Shown here: piece after piece, positions 43,264-43,287 of the stretch
Position numbering within the stretch: the first letter of the stretch is position 1
How the letters are laid out: each line of letters opens with the position of its first letter
Source of the DNA: Candidatus Poribacteria bacterium
GTDB lineage: Bacteria; Poribacteria; WGA-4E; PCPOR2b
Direction of reading: 5' to 3'
Assembly: GCA_028819845.1 (NCBI GenBank)
Contig: JAPPKS010000020.1
Coordinates: 1-43,287 of the forward strand
DNA length: 43,287 bases
The notes under the pieces: model-generated
What the model saw: only the letters and a program-made list of their open reading frames with translations
What the model was told of the DNA's origin: nothing
Database searches by the model: none
Made by a program: the position numbers and the translations under genes

Positions 43264-43287
43264 TCTGGAAGGTGAGCGTTTTTTTGC

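Overview
This is a chromosomal stretch of mixed housekeeping and accessory genes from an uncultured-type bacterium. The best guess is a member of Candidatus Poribacteria or a close relative (inference, about 0.6). The reasons are several phytanoyl-CoA-dioxygenase-like genes, secreted LamG proteins ending in a KLS..W.N.K tail, a DUF6785-like membrane protein, TIM-barrel sugar isomerases, and intergenic DNA crowded with short GC-rich repeats. No rRNA, tRNA or CRISPR array was seen.

Layout. 1-3.4 kb: a three-gene minus-strand DNA-modification or defence operon: Vsr endonuclease, C5-cytosine methylase, and a GHKL ATPase fused to a TIGR02391/HEPN-like domain. 3.6-5.4 kb: an endonuclease IV operon that also encodes a zinc-ribbon membrane peptide and a PhnP-like metallo-hydrolase. 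It diverges from an HU gene, and both have near-consensus sigma-70 promoters with 17-bp spacing. 6.3-10.5 kb: MoxR ATPase, an enlarged DNA polymerase III delta subunit, a coiled-coil protein and a membrane-anchored cytochrome c. 10.6-14.5 kb: metG, with what looks like a transcription-attenuation leader, and a divergent amidase. 14.6-22.2 kb: a duplicated-repeat membrane protein, a Gfo/Idh/MocA plus GMC oxidoreductase pair, coaE, a BatA/VWA membrane protein with a small helical partner, and a DUF5069-like protein. 22.7-26.5 kb: one very large glycosidase-like protein.

26.4-40.3 kb is the accessory catabolic region: BKACE (DUF849), zinc alcohol dehydrogenase, two paralogous sugar isomerases, a DUF6785-like membrane protein, two PhyH oxygenases and two LamG proteins, nearly all on the minus strand. 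These genes sit between MITE-like elements, GCCCCAGCGGGGC hairpins and a four-unit tandem array with a period of about 420 bp.

40.3-43.3 kb: an SRPBCC-like protein, then a translationally coupled pair of a DUF3696-type AAA ATPase and a PIN-like protein (a candidate two-gene defence or toxin module). A DUF559 nuclease remnant is fused into the pair's 3' end.

The observations most worth following are the ATPase-HEPN/Dcm/Vsr operon, the ATPase-PIN pair, the metG leader, and the mosaic tandem array together with its dispersed relatives.
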